Assembly: GCA_903844785.1 (NCBI GenBank)
Contig: CAIMVB010000213.1
Coordinates: 1 to 7,346 of the forward strand
Length of the DNA: 7,346 nucleotides
Source: an uncultured Rhodospirillales bacterium
GTDB taxonomy: Bacteria; Pseudomonadota; Alphaproteobacteria; Acetobacterales; Acetobacteraceae
Reading direction: 5' to 3'
This document shows, in pieces, positions 6,355-7,346 of the stretch. The position numbers and the translations under genes are program-made. Position 1 is the first letter of the stretch, and each line of letters begins with the position of its first letter. Under the pieces are notes generated by a model. It made no database searches, was not told the DNA's origin, and saw only the letters and a program-made list of their open reading frames with translations.

Positions 6355-6358
6355 TTTT
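6334..6358 (+). terminator. Weak terminator candidate at the 3' end of the HQD-type glycosyltransferase
   Basis: CGCTTG (6334-6339), loop AAC, CAAGCG (6343-6348) forms a 6-base stem inside the last codons, and TTTT (6355-6358) follows after a 6-base gap containing the stop codon. The spacing between stem and T-run is longer than usual, so termination would be inefficient. Confidence 0.3.
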
Positions 6359-6359
6359 G

Positions 6360-6366
6360 CGTCCTA
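6360..6366. repeat. Right copy of the 7-base direct repeat bracketing the glycosyltransferase block
   Basis: CGTCCTA, identical to 3731-3737. It overlaps the exonuclease stop codon (6364-6366) and directly abuts the lower-GC glycosyltransferase block. It is a candidate insertion footprint only; no mobile-element gene accompanies it. Confidence 0.25.
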
Positions 6367-7346
6367 ATCCGCAGAAGACTCCTCATCCTCCTCCCCCCGC
6401 CCAATCAAATTCAGCGCGCGCCCCCTAATGCCGGTAAGGCCAAGCGCATGGATCAACGCATCTTCGCGCCCATGCGTCACCCAAACCTCTTGCGCGCCGG
6501 TCTCCCCGCAGGTTGCCAGCAATTCATCCCAATCCGCGTGATCGGAAATCACCAGCGGCAATTCCACGCCGCCTTGGCGTGCGCGCTGCCGCACGCCCAT
6601 CCAGCCCGAGGCATTGGCCACCACCGGTTCCGCCAAGCGGCGCGCCCAGCGATCCGCAATGGCGGAAGGTGGCGCCAGCACAATCGCACCCTTCAGCGCA
6701 TCCTTGCGCGCCACCGTTGCAGGCAGCAGCGGGCCGAGCGGCACGCCCAATGCCTCATAAACAGCGCAAAGCCCCTGATGCGCGCCATGCAAATGGATGG
6801 GCTGGTCATATCCCGCCGCACGCAACATGCGGATCAAGCGCTGACTTTTGCCGAGCGCGTAGCAGCCAATCACATGGGTGCGTTCCGGGAAAAGTGCGGC
6901 TGAACGCAAAAGCCGCGCAATCTCCCCCATCGCATCCGGGTGACGAAACACGGGCAAAGCAAAGGTCGCTTCCGTGATGAAGACATCGCAGCGCTCAACC
7001 TCAAAAGCCGCACAGCTTGGATCGGCGCGGCGCTTGTAATCGCCGGAAACCACCACGCGGCTGCCCTGCCATTCCAGCGCGATCTGCGCCGAACCAAGCA
7101 CATGCCCCGCCGGCCGCAGCCAGAGCTTCACGCCATTGATGGTGATCACTTCCCCATAACGCAGCGCCTGTTGCGTTGCCCCCGCGCGGCCTTCACCCAA
7201 GCGCGCCGTCATGATGGCGAGCGTTTCCGGCGTGGCCAGCACCGCTTCATGGCCTGGGCGCGCATGATCCGAATGGCCATGGCTGACCACGGCGCGATCC
7301 ACGGCGCGCAGCGGGTCAATGAAAAACCCACCCGGTTCGCAGAACA
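6364..7346 (-). CDS. Ligase-associated DNA damage response exonuclease (MBL/beta-CASP), 5' end outside window
   Basis: This is a metallo-beta-lactamase-fold DNA exonuclease of the SNM1/Pso2-like type found with bacterial ATP-dependent ligases. A GTG occurs at 7302, but the frame stays open to the right edge and the upstream residues (CEPGGFFIDPLRAVDRAVV) match the family N-terminus, so the true start lies beyond 7346. Numbering from the GTG, the metal motif HxHxDH is SHGHSDHAR (7-15), followed by RPAGHVLGSAQIA (62-74), VVSGDYKRRADP (84-95) and ITEATFALPVFR. Beta-CASP-like signatures near the C-terminus are ISDHADWDELL and VTHGRED. The tail is acidic and low-complexity (EEDEESSAD). It probably processes DNA ends before sealing by the ligase. 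The ligase gene, normally its direct neighbour, is displaced to 3706. GC is about 67% in a sampled line, as in the ligase and aldolase. Confidence 0.93.
   Translation of the reverse strand, partial: FCEPGGFFIDPLRAVDRAVVSHGHSDHARPGHEAVLATPETLAIMTARLGEGRAGATQQALRYGEVITINGVKLWLRPAGHVLGSAQIALEWQGSRVVVSGDYKRRADPSCAAFEVERCDVFITEATFALPVFRHPDAMGEIARLLRSAALFPERTHVIGCYALGKSQRLIRMLRAAGYDQPIHLHGAHQGLCAVYEALGVPLGPLLPATVARKDALKGAIVLAPPSAIADRWARRLAEPVVANASGWMGVRQRARQGGVELPLVISDHADWDELLATCGETGAQEVWVTHGREDALIHALGLTGIRGRALNLIGRGEEDEESSAD

Noticed and set aside
6448..6977. + strand open frames opposite the exonuclease
   Set aside because: They are mirrors of the exonuclease coding frame, with low-information Pro/Arg/His-rich translations and no ribosome binding sites.

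Overview
The window looks like chromosomal DNA from a high-GC alphaproteobacterium. Acetobacteraceae or another Rhodospirillales lineage (Roseomonas-like) is my best guess. This rests on gene content, the style of the proteins and roughly 65-70% GC in the flanking genes. It is inference, not a database match.

Layout, left to right. At 69-1100 (-) is a periplasmic Fe(3+)-binding protein of an ABC importer, with a hairpin just past its stop. A 182-base gap with two strong dyads follows. At 1283-2068 (-) is an HpcH/HpaI-family aldolase. At 2123-3706 (-) is an ATP-dependent DNA ligase of the 'ligase-associated DNA damage response' type. At 3802-6354 lie three glycosyltransferase genes in alternating orientation (+, -, +): a GT32/OCH1-like enzyme with a non-canonical DxD, a GT2-like enzyme starting at TTG, and a GT2-like enzyme of the HQD type. 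They are separated by an AT-rich divergent control region (5394-5607). From 6364 to the right edge (-) is the metallo-beta-lactamase/beta-CASP exonuclease that normally sits beside the ligase; its 5' end lies outside the window.

The main story is the exonuclease-ligase pair. In many bacteria these two genes are adjacent and co-directional in a conserved nucleic-acid repair cluster (exonuclease, ligase, Lhr-Core helicase, metallophosphoesterase). Here about 2.6 kb of lower-GC DNA carrying three glycosyltransferases separates them, and the gene downstream of the ligase is an aldolase rather than the helicase. A 7-base direct repeat (CGTCCTA, at 3731-3737 and 6360-6366) brackets the glycosyltransferase block. 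Collapsing the block on that repeat would place the exonuclease stop 28 bases before the ligase ATG, which is an ordinary operon spacing. This suggests, but does not prove, a glycan-modification cassette inserted into a repair operon.

The three glycosyltransferases probably decorate a surface polysaccharide (O-antigen, capsule or exopolysaccharide); their donors and acceptors cannot be read from sequence. The iron-binding protein and the aldolase are ordinary metabolic genes with no visible link to the repair pair. No RNA genes, CRISPR arrays, transposases or integrases were seen.
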